From Synechococcus sp. ATX 2A4 (lineage in GTDB: Bacteria > Cyanobacteriota > Cyanobacteriia > PCC-6307 > Cyanobiaceae), in contig NZ_JAGQCV010000008.1 of the NCBI RefSeq assembly GCF_024346375.1, positions 1-64,000 on the forward strand: a DNA stretch of 64,000 nt, read 5' to 3'. The notes under the pieces are model-generated. The model was not told the DNA's origin. It ran no database searches and was given only the letters and a program-made list of their open reading frames with translations. The translations under genes and the position numbers were made by a program. This document shows, piece after piece, positions 18,780-27,974 of this stretch (its first letter is position 1; each line of letters starts with the position of its first letter).

Positions 18780-19649
18780 ATGGTTCAACTGTTCCTGCGT
18801 GGTCAGCCCCTCGGATCGGCTGAAGCCATCCTTTTCGACAAGGATGGCACCCTCAGCCTGAGCGAACCAGGTCTCCTGGCCCTGAGTCGCGCCCGTCTCC
18901 AGGCCTGCCTTGAGCATGTTCCTGAAGCCCTTCGCCCCCAGTTTCAGGACCTGCTTGAGCGGGCCTATGGCCTGGTGGGCGATCAGCTCAACCCGGCCGG
19001 CACCACCGCAGTGGCGAGTCGTACCCACAATCTGATCTCCACAGCCACCGCCTTCTGTCAGGTGGGCCTGGGTTGGCCGGAAGCTCTGGATCACAGCGAA
19101 ACCGTGTTCGCCGCGATCGATCGTGAGCACCTCCACAGCGACGGGGATCGTCCGGGCAAGGCCCCGCTGGCACCGCTCAGCGAGGGAATAGCCCCTCTGC
19201 TGCTGGAGCTTCACCGCTCAGGGGTACAGCTGGCGGTGATCAGCAACGACGACAGCGAGGGAATCCACAGGTTCCTGGTAGGCCACGGGCTCGCTGAGCT
19301 GTTCCAGGAGATCTGGAGCGCCGACATGCGACCGACAAAGCCGGATCCGGCGGCGGTGCATGGGCTCTGCTCCAGGCTTGGGGTCAGCCCCTCCGCCTGT
19401 GCTCTGATCGGAGATGCCAGCAGTGATCTGCTCATGGCCGAACGGGCAGGGGTGGGCTTGGCCCTGGGCTACAGCGCCGGCTGGAGCAGCAGGCCGCCGC
19501 TGCCGGAGCATCTGCCCCGCCTCGATCATTGGCACGAGCTGCGGGTGGCTGGTTCCTCTGGGATGCACCCATCACCAGAGCCGCGAGATAAGCTCAGCCA
19601 GCCTGAAGTCGGTGCAAGACTGGATGAGCCGCTACGTCTTCACATCTGA
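18780..19649 (+). CDS. HAD-superfamily hydrolase
   Basis: A phosphatase-like HAD enzyme of 289 residues: motif I FDKDGTL near the N-terminus with its nucleophile Asp, motif II VISNDD, the conserved Lys in TKPDPAAV, and motif [17 protein letters not shown]. The substrate is unknown; phosphoglycolate phosphatase-like enzymes share this layout. The last 26 bases overlap the start of metK in another frame, suggesting coupled translation. Confidence 0.85.
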   Translation: MVQLFLRGQPLGSAEAILFDKDGTLSLSEPGLLALSRARLQACLEHVPEALRPQFQDLLERAYGLVGDQLNPAGTTAVASRTHNLISTATAFCQVGLGWPEALDHSETVFAAIDREHLHSDGDRPGKAPLAPLSEGIAPLLLELHRSGVQLAVISNDDSEGIHRFLVGHGLAELFQEIWSADMRPTKPDPAAVHGLCSRLGVSPSACALIGDASSDLLMAERAGVGLALGYSAGWSSRPPLPEHLPRLDHWHELRVAGSSGMHPSPEPRDKLSQPEVGARLDEPLRLHI

Positions 19650-20886
19650 ATCGGTCACCGAGGGCCATCCCGACAAAATCTGTGATCAGATCAGCGACGC
19701 CGTTCTCGATGCACTGCTGAGCGCCGACCCCGCCAGCCGGGTGGCCTGCGAAACGGTCGTCAACACCGGGCTTTGCCTGGTCACCGGCGAGGTGAGCACC
19801 ACCGCCCGCGTCGACATCACCAGCCTGGTGCGCGGCGTGATCGAAACGATCGGCTACAGCGGCGCCAAAGCCGGTGGCTTTGATGCCAACAGCTGTGCGG
19901 TGCTCACCGCCCTCGACCAGCAGTCGCCCGACATTGCCCAGGGCGTGAATGAGGCCGACGATCACGACGGCGACCCCCTCGACCTGGTGGGTGCTGGTGA
20001 TCAGGGCATCATGTTCGGCTTCGCCTGTGACGAAACCCCGGAGTTGATGCCACTGCCGATCAGCCTGGCCCACCGTCTGGCCCGCCGGCTGGCCCAGGTG
20101 CGTCACGACAACACCCTTCCTTACCTGCTGCCGGATGGAAAGACCCAGGTCAGCGTCGTTTACGAGAACGATCGGCCGGTGGCAATCGACACCCTGCTGA
20201 TCTCCACCCAGCACATGGCCGAGATCGACGGAATCAGTGATGAGGCGGGCCTGCGCCAGCGCATCGCGGATGACCTCTGGACCCATGTGGTGATCCCAGC
20301 CACCGCCGATCTACCGCTGCAACCCGAGCGCGCTGCGGTTCGCTTTCTGGTCAATCCCACCGGCAAGTTCGTGGTGGGTGGCCCCCAGGGTGATGCGGGC
20401 CTGACGGGGCGAAAGATCATCGTCGATACCTACGGCGGAACGGCGCGCCACGGCGGTGGAGCCTTCTCCGGCAAGGATCCCACCAAGGTTGACCGTTCGG
20501 CGGCCTACGCCGCCCGCCACGTGGCCAAGAGCCTGGTGGCCGCTGGTCTCGCCCGGCGCGTGGAGGTGCAGCTCAGCTATGCGATCGGCGTGGCCAAGCC
20601 CGTGAGCATCCTTGTGCAGAGCTCCGGCACCGGCAAAATCAGCGACGACGACCTCACCGCCCTGGTGCAGGAACACTTCGACCTGCGCCCCGGGGCGATC
20701 ATCGAGACCTTCGGCCTGCGCGATCTCCCCCGTCAGCGGGGCGGCCGTTTTTACCAGGATGTGGCCGCCTACGGCCATTTCGGCCGGCCCGACCTGAACC
20801 TTCCCTGGGAGGACGTGGGTGAGGCCGCCGCCCGGCTGCAGCAAGCCACGGCCGATCGGGTTCCCGTGGGCCAGCCAGCCGCCTGA
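19624..20886 (+). CDS. metK: S-adenosylmethionine synthetase
   Basis: Makes S-adenosylmethionine from methionine and ATP. The start ATG at 19624 gives [20 protein letters not shown], the canonical N-terminus with the catalytic His; [12 protein letters not shown] and [19 protein letters not shown] are the other signatures. At 420 residues it has the usual length. The upstream in-frame extension lies within the HAD gene and is not used. Confidence 0.97.
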   Translation: MSRYVFTSESVTEGHPDKICDQISDAVLDALLSADPASRVACETVVNTGLCLVTGEVSTTARVDITSLVRGVIETIGYSGAKAGGFDANSCAVLTALDQQSPDIAQGVNEADDHDGDPLDLVGAGDQGIMFGFACDETPELMPLPISLAHRLARRLAQVRHDNTLPYLLPDGKTQVSVVYENDRPVAIDTLLISTQHMAEIDGISDEAGLRQRIADDLWTHVVIPATADLPLQPERAAVRFLVNPTGKFVVGGPQGDAGLTGRKIIVDTYGGTARHGGGAFSGKDPTKVDRSAAYAARHVAKSLVAAGLARRVEVQLSYAIGVAKPVSILVQSSGTGKISDDDLTALVQEHFDLRPGAIIETFGLRDLPRQRGGRFYQDVAAYGHFGRPDLNLPWEDVGEAAARLQQATADRVPVGQPAA

Positions 20887-20898
20887 GCCAGCCCCCCT

Positions 20899-22221
20899 GT
20901 GGCCAGTCACCGAGGGGGCGCCTTGATCTGCCCCCTGGCAGCGGGGGTCGACCTGGGCAGCAGCGGCATCCGACTGGCGGTGATCGACGCCGATGGGAAG
21001 GTGCTGGCTGAGCGGGCCTCGGCCTATCCCAGCAGCTTCGACGATCCAAACGGCTGGCGGCAGGGGCTCATCACGCTGGTGCGGGATCTTCCCCTCCAGC
21101 TCAGGCAGCAACTCGGCGCCATCAGCCTTGATGGAACCTCCGGCACCCTGCTGGCCTGCCGCTCCGATGGCACACCCCTGGGGCCCGCCCTGGCCTACAA
21201 CCTCGCCTGCCCTGAGCAGGCGGAGGTTCTGGCGGCTCTGGTGCCTGCCGGCTGCGCCGCCGCCAGCGTGAGCGGCAGCCTGGCCCGGGCCCTGCGATTG
21301 CTGGGCCCACTCACGGGGGAGGCGTCGGCTGTGGGGGGCACGGAGGCCGCCGATCTGCTGCTGCGCCACCAGGCCGACTGGCTGATGGGCTGGTTGCTGG
21401 GCGACTGGCGCTGGGGCGAGGAAGGCAACAACCTGCGGCTGGGCTGGGACCTCAGACAGCAGCACTGGGCGGGAGACCTGGCCCGGCAACCCTGGGCGGC
21501 AGCGCTGCCCGAAGTGGTTGCCAGCGGCTTGGCGCTGGGGCCGCTGGCTCCCGGCTCAGCCTCTGCGCTGGGGCTGCCAGGCTCCTGCCTGGTGGTGGCC
21601 GGCAGCACCGATGCCAACGCCGCCGTGCTGGCGGCCGATCCCACTCCTGGCGAAGGAGTCACGGTGCTGGGCACCACCCTGGTGCTGAAACAGTTCGCCT
21701 CAGACCCGATCGAAGCCCCAGGAATCAGCTGCCACCGGCTGGGGGGACGCTGGCTGGTGGGCGGTGCCTCCAACGCCGGCGGCGGCGTGCTGCGCCAGTT
21801 CTTCAGCGATGCCGAGCTGGCTCGGCTCAGCCGTCAGATCGATCCCTGCAGGCCGAGCGGGCTGCACTGCCGGCCCCTGCCATCGCGAGGAGAGCGCTTC
21901 CCCATCGACGACCCTGATGTGCTGCCGATCCTTGAGCCCCGGCCCGTGAGCGATGCGCTGTTCCTGCAGGGGCTGCTGGAAGGGCTGGCCCGGATCGAGG
22001 CCGAGGGATGGGCACGTCTCGCTCAGTTGGGCGCACCTCCGCTGCGCCGGGTGATCAGCCTGGGGGGCGGGGCGCGCAATCCTCAGTGGCGTCAGTTGCG
22101 ACAACAGGCGATCGGCCTGCCGGTGCTCAGCCGTCCGGGCCTGACGCCGGCCGTGGGCATGGCACGGTTGGCCCACTCAGTCCTCAAGGCGCCGCAGCCA
22201 ACGCCGAAGATGGAAGCCTGA
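20899..22221 (+). CDS. FGGY-family carbohydrate kinase
   Basis: A sugar kinase of the ribulokinase/xylulokinase type, 440 residues. Evidence is the N-terminal phosphate-binding strand GVDLGSSGIRLAVID, the substrate-side SLDGTSGTLLA, and the C-terminal ATP-side motif ISLGGGARNPQWRQLRQQ. Homologs in cyanobacteria and plants have been reported as D-ribulose kinases. The start is GTG, 12 bases after metK. Confidence 0.83.
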   Translation: MASHRGGALICPLAAGVDLGSSGIRLAVIDADGKVLAERASAYPSSFDDPNGWRQGLITLVRDLPLQLRQQLGAISLDGTSGTLLACRSDGTPLGPALAYNLACPEQAEVLAALVPAGCAAASVSGSLARALRLLGPLTGEASAVGGTEAADLLLRHQADWLMGWLLGDWRWGEEGNNLRLGWDLRQQHWAGDLARQPWAAALPEVVASGLALGPLAPGSASALGLPGSCLVVAGSTDANAAVLAADPTPGEGVTVLGTTLVLKQFASDPIEAPGISCHRLGGRWLVGGASNAGGGVLRQFFSDAELARLSRQIDPCRPSGLHCRPLPSRGERFPIDDPDVLPILEPRPVSDALFLQGLLEGLARIEAEGWARLAQLGAPPLRRVISLGGGARNPQWRQLRQQAIGLPVLSRPGLTPAVGMARLAHSVLKAPQPTPKMEA

Positions 22222-22239
22222 TCCCTCTGCCAAGAGCCC

Positions 22240-22359
22240 ATGAACGAACGCCTGCGAACCGTGATCTCGATGGCCCTGTTCGTGATCCTGGCCGGCTACG
22301 TCAGTTTCAGTGCCATCAGGCTGGGGCTGCTGCTCTGGCAGCGGTTCGCCCTGGTCTGA
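22240..22359 (+). CDS. small single-span membrane protein
   Basis: A 39-residue frame with a charged N-terminus (MNERLRTVISMALFVILAGY) and one hydrophobic helix, ending LLLWQRFALV. Its ATG is preceded by AGAG and lies 18 bases after the kinase stop. The pattern resembles small thylakoid or membrane proteins, but I do not recognise it. Confidence 0.55.
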   Translation: MNERLRTVISMALFVILAGYVSFSAIRLGLLLWQRFALV

Positions 22360-22403
22360 GCCAGTTTTCAGCCACAATCAGCTCTGACCCCTGCCCTGCA
22401 GCC

Positions 22404-22670
22404 ATGGCCAGCGATCCCCTCACCGAAGCCGTCAGCGATCGGATCTGCCGCCACATGAACAAAGACCATGGCGAAGCGGTGCTGGCCTACGCCCGCCACT
22501 ACGGCGGGGTGCAGCAGGCCAGCACCGCCCGCATGCTGCGTGTGAGCCCCGAGGCGATGGACCTGGAAGTGGATGGCGCCAACCTCTCGGTGCCCTTCGA
22601 TCACGTGCTCAACGACAGCGAAGATGCCCATCGCACCCTGGTGGCGATGCTCAAGGCCTTGCCCGAGTGA
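22404..22670 (+). CDS. DUF2470 domain protein
   Basis: An 88-residue protein consisting of one DUF2470 domain (HMNKDHGEAVLAYARHYGGV near the N-terminus), the domain also found at the C-terminus of HugZ-type heme-degrading proteins. Stand-alone copies are common in cyanobacteria, and a role in heme or tetrapyrrole biology is only a guess. The ATG at 22404 is chosen because the long upstream frame lies within the kinase gene. Confidence 0.8.
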   Translation: MASDPLTEAVSDRICRHMNKDHGEAVLAYARHYGGVQQASTARMLRVSPEAMDLEVDGANLSVPFDHVLNDSEDAHRTLVAMLKALPE

Positions 22671-22723
22671 TGAGCTGGGAACACTGAACGGCAACGTTGC
22701 ACTCCTCCCAGGAGATTGCCGCC

Positions 22724-23500
22724 ATGGTCCAGGCCCTGTTGAGAGGATGCCTCGAGCTGATCACCCAGGCCACCTGTCCGCTCTGTGGCCAACCGGCCGA
22801 GCCTGAACGCCGGAGGGAGCGTGTTCAACCGCAGCCTTGCCAGACCTGCCGCCAATCGCTGGATCTCGAGACCCAGAAAGGATTGTGTGGTCTTGAGCCC
22901 ATGCCCTGGTGGGCCTTGGGCTTCTATCAAGGTGCGCTGCGCAGCCTGCTGCTGCGCCAGCGGCGCCAGCCGAGCAACCAGGCAATCCCCTGCCTGGCCA
23001 GTTCCCTGGCCTCGACCCTGCCGGCACCGCTACGGGAGTTGAGCGTCGTGGCGATCCCCAGCTGGAAACAACGGGCCAACCCCCTGCCACTGCTGATCTG
23101 TCAGGGGCTGGGCCTGCCCCGCCTGGCTCCCCTGGAGCGCAGCCGGGCCACGCTGGGTCAGCACCACCTCAACCGCCGGCTGCGGGCGCTCAACCAGGAA
23201 GGGGCCTTCCGGGTCATCCCAGACGGAGTCTCCCGCAGCCGACGTTCCAGACAGGGGCTGCTGCTGGTGGATGACATTCTCACCACAGGAGCCACGGCCC
23301 TGGCCGCCGCCGCCGCCCTTGAAGAGGCCGGTTACCCAGTGATGGGGCTGCTCTGCCTGGCCCGGACGCCTGCTCCAGGCCGTGATCTAAGATCATTCGG
23401 TGCTGCCAAGCGGCCGGCCGGGATAGCTCAGTTGGTAGAGCAGGCGACTGAAAATCGCCGTGTCCCCAGTTCAAATCTGGGTCCTGGCACTCTTTTTTGA
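22724..23500 (+). CDS. comF: ComF-family phosphoribosyltransferase-like protein
   Basis: ComF is needed for DNA uptake in competent bacteria. The 258-residue protein has two CxxC pairs of a zinc finger (CPLCG and CQTC) and the PRPP-loop LLLVDDILTTGATALAAAAA. ATG 22724 has AGGAG nine bases upstream and is preferred to TTG 22697. The frame does not stop at the family's usual end (about residue 228) but reads through the whole tRNA-Phe gene, adding some 30 residues. It and dprA are the two transformation genes in the window. Confidence 0.85.
   Translation: MVQALLRGCLELITQATCPLCGQPAEPERRRERVQPQPCQTCRQSLDLETQKGLCGLEPMPWWALGFYQGALRSLLLRQRRQPSNQAIPCLASSLASTLPAPLRELSVVAIPSWKQRANPLPLLICQGLGLPRLAPLERSRATLGQHHLNRRLRALNQEGAFRVIPDGVSRSRRSRQGLLLVDDILTTGATALAAAAALEEAGYPVMGLLCLARTPAPGRDLRSFGAAKRPAGIAQLVEQATENRRVPSSNLGPGTLF
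23417..23489 (+). tRNA. tRNA-Phe (anticodon GAA)
   Basis: The cloverleaf has acceptor GCCGGGA with TCCTGGC (one G-T pair), D-arm TAGCTCAGTTGGTAGAGC, anticodon arm GGCGACTGAAAATCGCC with GAA, and T-arm CCCAGTTCAAATCTGGG. It is 73 nt without CCA, followed by a TCTTTTTT run that can terminate transcription. It lies entirely within the comF reading frame. Confidence 0.96.
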
Positions 23501-23568
23501 AGCCCTTGTTGAAGGCTGTAACCCATCACTTCGGTGGGCACCCCTCCAAGCTGCCGTTCTCCGAAGCA

Positions 23569-23805
23569 ATGCGAACCCCTCCCGAGCAACCCGCCAACCA
23601 ACAGTTCAGCAATGCCGACAGCTACGGAATGGCCTTCGATGAGGCCTGGGGACGGATCGGCAGCCTCGATCCCACCGATTCAGGCGCCCGAGAAGCCGCC
23701 CTCCAAGGGGTGATCAGCGCCTTGAGCGATCACCCCTTCGCCCTGAGCCAACCGGAGCTGGTGCGCCAGGTCGCCGAGTTCCGCCTGCGCCTGCTCCAGC
23801 GTTGA
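23569..23805 (+). CDS. small conserved-looking protein of unknown function
   Basis: A 78-residue acidic-to-neutral protein, MRTPPEQPANQQFSNADSYG at the start, with two predicted helices after a disordered N-terminus. It has no membrane segment and no motif I recognise. It lies 38 bases before the cpcT-like gene, on the same strand, and could be co-transcribed with it. Confidence 0.55.
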   Translation: MRTPPEQPANQQFSNADSYGMAFDEAWGRIGSLDPTDSGAREAALQGVISALSDHPFALSQPELVRQVAEFRLRLLQR

Positions 23806-23842
23806 GGGCGCTGAGGTAGGCCAGCCCCATAGGATTCGCCCC

Positions 23843-24454
23843 ATGACCAGCTCCCTGACGCGCCTGGTCCGGATGCTGAGCGCTGGGTTCAGCAATCAGG
23901 GCCAGGCTTTCGAGAACCCCCCCCTCTACGCCCACATCCTGGTGCGCTTTCGGCCGCTTCCGCAGCTGGAACCAGGCTCCCTGCTGCTGGAGCAGTCTTA
24001 CGCCTTCGAGCCCGGCCAGCCCTACCGCATCCGGGTGCTGCGTGCCGAGAGCGCCACAGACGGCAGTCTGCGCATCCACAACCACGCCCTCCACGACGAG
24101 CGGCGGTTCTGGGGAGCGGTGGAGGATCCTGAGCGCATGGCGCAGATCCAAACGGAGGATCTGCGCCTGCTCGACGGTTGCACCTATGTGGTGCAAGAGA
24201 AGGGTGAGGGCTTCGTCGGGGAGGTTGAACCCGGCTGCCGTTGCCTGGTGGAACGCAAGGGAGCCACGGCCTACCTCGTGAGCAGCTTCGAAATCGACGG
24301 CACGTCGATGCGCACAATCGACAGCGGGCACGACCCTGCCACCCATGACCAGCTCTGGGGATCCCTGGCGGGGCCCTTTGAATTCCAGCGAACCGAGGAC
24401 TTCAGCCCGGAAATCCCCAAAGCCTGGCTGGAGTGCTGGAAGCCTGGCTCGTGA
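23843..24454 (+). CDS. cpcT: T-type phycobilin lyase (CpcT-like)
   Basis: A 203-residue member of the CpcT/CpeT family, a calycin-fold lyase. CpcT attaches phycocyanobilin to Cys153 of beta-phycocyanin. The motifs LLLEQSYAFEPGQPYRIRVL, FVGEVEPGCRCLVERKG and TYLVSSFEIDGTSMRTIDSG-like strand are typical. A second family member at 36165 lies in the phycoerythrin linker operon and is assigned CpeT, so this copy, next to the phycocyanin genes, is best taken as CpcT; the exact target is inferred. Confidence 0.82.
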   Translation: MTSSLTRLVRMLSAGFSNQGQAFENPPLYAHILVRFRPLPQLEPGSLLLEQSYAFEPGQPYRIRVLRAESATDGSLRIHNHALHDERRFWGAVEDPERMAQIQTEDLRLLDGCTYVVQEKGEGFVGEVEPGCRCLVERKGATAYLVSSFEIDGTSMRTIDSGHDPATHDQLWGSLAGPFEFQRTEDFSPEIPKAWLECWKPGS

Positions 24455-24649
24455 AGCCTTGCGCTGCCCGTGAGCAGGGCAGGGGCTCTAGCCACTCCAC
24501 ACAATCACCAAGCTTGAACAGGCAACAAGCCGAGATGAAGAAAACCCCCGCAATTCGGTGCGATCTCTAAAGATGAGTGAGGGCTTTGCAGTAGTGGTTC
24601 TGCTCAGACAGCGCTACAAGCGTCATGACCTTCTCACCCAGGCCTCCAT

Positions 24650-25150
24650 GGCCTGTCCATGCTCGAGCAGAACCCATCGCACTGAACGCCCGAGTGCCCA
24701 GCCTGGCCGGGATCAGCGAGGAAGATCCACGGCGCACATCCGAAGGGGTAGTGCGCAGCCCCCAGGCCATGGATGAATTGATCGACCCGGCCTATCTCCA
24801 GATCTAGTTTCATGCCTTCAGAGCAGACCAGAATCCCTTGTCCAAATCCCTGTTGCGGGCTGGGCTGAGCAGCACCAGACAGCTCATCCACGATTGCTAC
24901 TCTGTGAGAAATTCCGCCGAGATCACTAGCGCTGAAATAGCAACTGTCCCGTGGTGGGAGAGGTGGTGGGATGCTTGGAACTCAGAGCTTTATTGATGCG
25001 CTACTCGACTCTACCGAGTACATGGAGAACTTCCTTGAGGCCGAGTTCCCCTATCAGTGCGACCGTCTGCACCCCGGCAACGGCCAGGACACCATGCTCT
25101 TAAAGCAGCGGACGGGGGCATGCACTCGTAACCTTGGTCGACGGCCAGCC
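24650..25150 (+). pseudogene. decayed cpcG/cpcL-like rod-core linker gene
   Basis: Successive frames align with the intact linker at 27975. In frame one, LNARVPSLAG and AYLQI match NARVTSFALAG and AYRQI; an in-frame TAG at 24805 follows, then FHAFRADQNPLSKSLLRAG matches FHAFKVDRDPMLESQLRSG. After a deletion and frame change, SFIDALLDSTEYMENF and PYQCDRLHPGNGQDTM match SLVDALLDSEEYMQTF and PFQRSRVLPGQAVGTM. The gene therefore carries at least one stop, one deletion and one frameshift. No transmembrane tail is discernible, so whether it was CpcG1-like or CpcL-like cannot be told. Confidence 0.75.
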
Positions 25151-25422
25151 ACTGAAAGCGGATGAGACCTTCTTCCTGGAAGTAGCCGCCTTCGGGTGAG
25201 CTGAATTGATACCGTTGCTGATCACCACCGCCGCGGCGTATCTCAACAACGGTTCCAGCGATCAGGTGTTAGGCGATGAGCTCATCCATGAATGGCTGTT
25301 CACCCACTTCGCCAAAATCCTCCTCCTGAGAGGCTGCCTCCCAGCCATGGCCTTCTTGGTCGGTGGAGATCTCCTCAGCTGTGTCTTCTTCATTGGCCTG
25401 GTCCGCGTCGGCCTGGTCCGCG

Positions 25423-25752
25423 TCATGCAGGGCTCGTAGGGGCCTGGGTGAGCCGCGGGCGGCCAACGGATCCAGCAAAAGCCTCCAGCCGTATGAGGCG
25501 CTCATCAGACTGCTCAAGCAGATCAAGCACCGCGGCTGAATCTTCTCCGGCCTGGTCGGAATGCCCCACCAGCCTCCCCAGCTGAAGTTCAAGGCAGCCA
25601 AGGCGGTCTTCCATGTCCAGAAGCCGCAGGGTGAGTGTTTCCATCAAGTCACCCAGGGCTCTGATCTGGGCAGCAAGGAAAAGCACCGGTTACTTGGGAT
25701 CGGAGGGGGAAACAGGACCGGGCGCAGGCCCAACCTGAGCTGAAGTGGTCAT
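25423..25752 (-). pseudogene. coiled-coil protein gene interrupted by one in-frame stop
   Basis: Reading from an ATG at 25752 gives 20 residues (MTTSAQVGPAPGPVSPSDPK), a TAA, and then, in the same frame, an 87-residue helical segment with heptad-like leucines (ALGDLMETLTLRLLDMEDRL and later VLDLLEQSDERLIRLEAF). A GTG at 25686, just after the stop, could restart translation, so the protein may still be made in truncated form. The function is unknown. It may be a phycobilisome-region gene in decay. Confidence 0.5.
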
Positions 25753-25959
25753 GGGTCGTGCTGCGACCGCGTTGGCCGGATATTATCGGGCTGCGCTCAG
25801 GACGCCATAGAGGGGAATGTGTCGTGACCCCTCAGATCCCCCCTCTGCCTGATGGTTGTGAGATCAAGCCATCAGCAAGTCATGCTGACAGGCCCGCGAT
25901 GAGAGCTAAATCTTTAGACCAGGCTCCTGATCAGAGCACGAACTCCTCCTCCTGGTCGG

Positions 25960-26430
25960 CCCTTCAATGAGGGTGTGCCGCTCAAGGCCCTTGCGGCCCA
26001 AGCCGGGATCAGGCTAATCAGCGCCTGCAATTGGCTGGCAGGCTTCCGTGGGGGTGGCTTGGCGACACGGATGGATCAACGGTGTGATCGCCGCATTGCC
26101 AGAGCCTTCAAGCGTCCCCACTCGACCGCCTCTCGGTTAAAGAACTTCCTGCGGCTGGCTCCCATCGAGCGTGTCGGCCATCGGAGCCGTCGAGGCGAAA
26201 AGGCTGGCTGGCATTGGATCTCAGTCATCCCATTACCCACCCTTACACGCCGCAAACCAACGGCAAGGCCGATCGTTTCGTCAGAACCCTCCTGACGGAA
26301 TGGGCCAAAGTCATCATGTACCAGACCTCAGAGGAACGGAACCGCTGGCTGCCTGGGTATCTGGGAAACTGAGAAGGCCACAGGTCCCACTTGGATCTCG
26401 CTGGCCTCAGACCTCACTGAGTGCCTACGG
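25960..26430 (+). mobile_element. degenerate IS481-type transposase relic
   Basis: Two separated stretches match an IS481-family transposase. The first, PLKALAAQAGIRLISACNWL and AGFRGGGLATR, resembles the N-terminal helix-turn-helix; TASRLKNFLRLAPIERVG follows in the same frame. The second, in another frame from about 26243, is YTPQTNGKADRFVRTLLTEW followed by SEERNRWLPGYL, the end of the DDE catalytic core including its Glu region. The central part is deleted and stops interrupt the tail. It cannot encode an active enzyme. I could not define terminal repeats. Confidence 0.75.
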
Positions 26431-26684
26431 CGGACGCTGATCGCTGAATGCCTTGGTGGGTCTACACAGCTGGGCACTCTCCCACAGATGACCGTTTGTG
26501 AATCATCGCCCATGGGAACGGCAAGGGGGCTGACAATACTCATGTCAGCGGAGGCCCTTCTGGCTATGGGCAGGCTCAGTCGGCCCATAGCCAGAAACTA
26601 CGCACTTGACTCTCGAGGGCGCAAGTTGCGCACTCTCACACAACTCACGACCCCCATCCGTCGAGAACAGGAGCTTTTTATTCA
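26431..26684 (+). promoter_or_regulatory. cpcBA upstream region with two strong inverted repeats
   Basis: This holds the phycocyanin promoter and leader. Two inverted repeats stand out: GCTGACA/TGTCAGC (26529-26549, 7-base loop) and a perfect 14-bp repeat, TTCTGGCTATGGGC / GCCCATAGCCAGAA (26558-26596, 11-base loop). Neither is followed by a T-run, so they are leader hairpins or protein sites rather than plain terminators. The ribosome-binding site AGGAG (26669-26673) lies 11 bases before the cpcB ATG. Confidence 0.6.
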
Positions 26685-27203
26685 ATGTTCGACGCTTTCA
26701 CCAAGGTCATTGCCCAGGCTGATGCCCGTGGCGAATTCCTCAGTTCTGGACAGATCGACGCCCTGGGGTCGATTGTTGCTGATAGCAACAAGAGAATGGA
26801 TGCCGTCAACCGGATCACCTCCAACGCTTCCACGATCGTTGCCAATGCAGCCCGCGATCTGTTCGCTCAGCAACCGGCGCTGATCGCACCCGGCGGCAAC
26901 GCTTACACAAGCCGCAGGATGGCCGCATGCCTACGTGACATGGAGATCATCCTCCGCTACATCACGTATTCCATTTTCACCGGAGACACATCCATTCTCG
27001 AAGATCGTTGCCTCAACGGCCTGCGGGAAACCTATCTTGCCCTTGGCACTCCTGGCGCTTCTGTCGCCGAAGGTGTACGCAAAATGAAGGATGCCTCCAT
27101 TGCCATCGTCAACGATCGCGGCGGCATCACATCGGGCGATTGCAGCAATTTGATCTCCGAAATCGGCACCTACTTTGATCGCGCCGCCGCCGCCGTGGCC
27201 TGA
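26685..27203 (+). CDS. cpcB: phycocyanin beta subunit
   Basis: A 172-residue beta-phycocyanin, light-harvesting subunit of phycobilisome rods. The two bilin cysteines are Cys82 ([13 protein letters not shown]) and Cys153 ([10 protein letters not shown]), and Asn72 in GGNAY is the residue methylated by CpcM in the family. The start is supported by AGGAG upstream. Colour depends on the lyases: Cys82 is handled by an S-type and Cys153 by a T-type enzyme, both present in the window. Confidence 0.96.
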   Translation: MFDAFTKVIAQADARGEFLSSGQIDALGSIVADSNKRMDAVNRITSNASTIVANAARDLFAQQPALIAPGGNAYTSRRMAACLRDMEIILRYITYSIFTGDTSILEDRCLNGLRETYLALGTPGASVAEGVRKMKDASIAIVNDRGGITSGDCSNLISEIGTYFDRAAAAVA

Positions 27204-27248
27204 TCAGCATTCCCTTTCAGGACAATCCTTACGCTCCCCCCTTCACCC

Positions 27249-27740
27249 ATGTCGAAGACTCCGCTCACCGAGGCTGTCGCAGCTGCCGACTCCCAAGGCC
27301 GCTTTCTCAGCAACACCGAAATCAATGCCGCCTTCGGACGCTTCACTCGAGCCAAGTCGGCTCTTGAGGCTGCTAAAGGATTGACAGCCAAAGCAGACAC
27401 CCTTGTGAATGGCGCCGCGCAAGCCGTCTACAGCAAGTTCCCCTACACCACCCAGATGCAGGGGCCCACGTACGCTGCCGACCAACGCGGGAAGGACAAG
27501 TGCGCCCGTGATATCGGTTACTACCTGCGCATGGTCACCTACTGTCTTGTGGCTGGTGGCACCGGTCCGATGGACGAATACCTGATCGCTGGCATCGATG
27601 AGATCAACCGTACCTTTGAACTTTCTCCCTCCTGGTACGTGGAGGCCCTGAAATACATCAAGGCCAACCACGGCATGAGTGGAGAGCCTGGAACCGAGGC
27701 GAACAACTACATCGACTATGCCATCAACGCGCTTGTCTGA
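27249..27740 (+). CDS. cpcA: phycocyanin alpha subunit
   Basis: A 163-residue alpha-phycocyanin with one bilin cysteine, Cys85 ([21 protein letters not shown]). It pairs with the beta subunit to form rod hexamers. CpcE and CpcF at 49-50.7 kb are the expected lyase for this cysteine. Separate E and F genes, not a fused RpcG, argue against phycourobilin here and for phycocyanobilin or phycoerythrobilin. It follows cpcB by 45 bases. Confidence 0.96.
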   Translation: MSKTPLTEAVAAADSQGRFLSNTEINAAFGRFTRAKSALEAAKGLTAKADTLVNGAAQAVYSKFPYTTQMQGPTYAADQRGKDKCARDIGYYLRMVTYCLVAGGTGPMDEYLIAGIDEINRTFELSPSWYVEALKYIKANHGMSGEPGTEANNYIDYAINALV

Positions 27741-27782
27741 AGCAGGCAAGGCGACCTGAGATCGCCAATTTTCAATGATGCT

Positions 27783-27806
27783 GGCCTCCTTCGGGGGGCC
27801 TTCTTC
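27783..27806 (+). terminator. hairpin with UUCG loop after cpcA
   Basis: The stem GGCCTCC / GGGGGCC closes a TTCG tetraloop and is followed by TTCTTC. This weak T-run suggests partial termination after cpcBA, which would keep the linker gene downstream at lower expression. Confidence 0.6.
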
Positions 27807-27974
27807 ATGTCTGCGCAAGCCAAATGGGATCACTTCACAGCCACAGCATTTACCCTCTGTTCAAGGAACCTCAATCCGCGAGCAGGGGAAGTAACGATTG
27901 ATGTGGATTCCTTCCTCCCGCCCCCATAGGCTACATCTTCTAGGGGAAGATTTCATTCAAGCTATCAAGTAACC

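Noticed and set aside
24634-24891. 85-residue minus-strand frame
   Set aside because: The plus-strand relic of a cpcG-like gene explains the same bases.
26685-27740. Allophycocyanin instead of phycocyanin
   Set aside because: The beta subunit has the second cysteine (Cys153) and the usual phycocyanin lengths of 172 and 163 residues; allophycocyanin beta lacks that cysteine.
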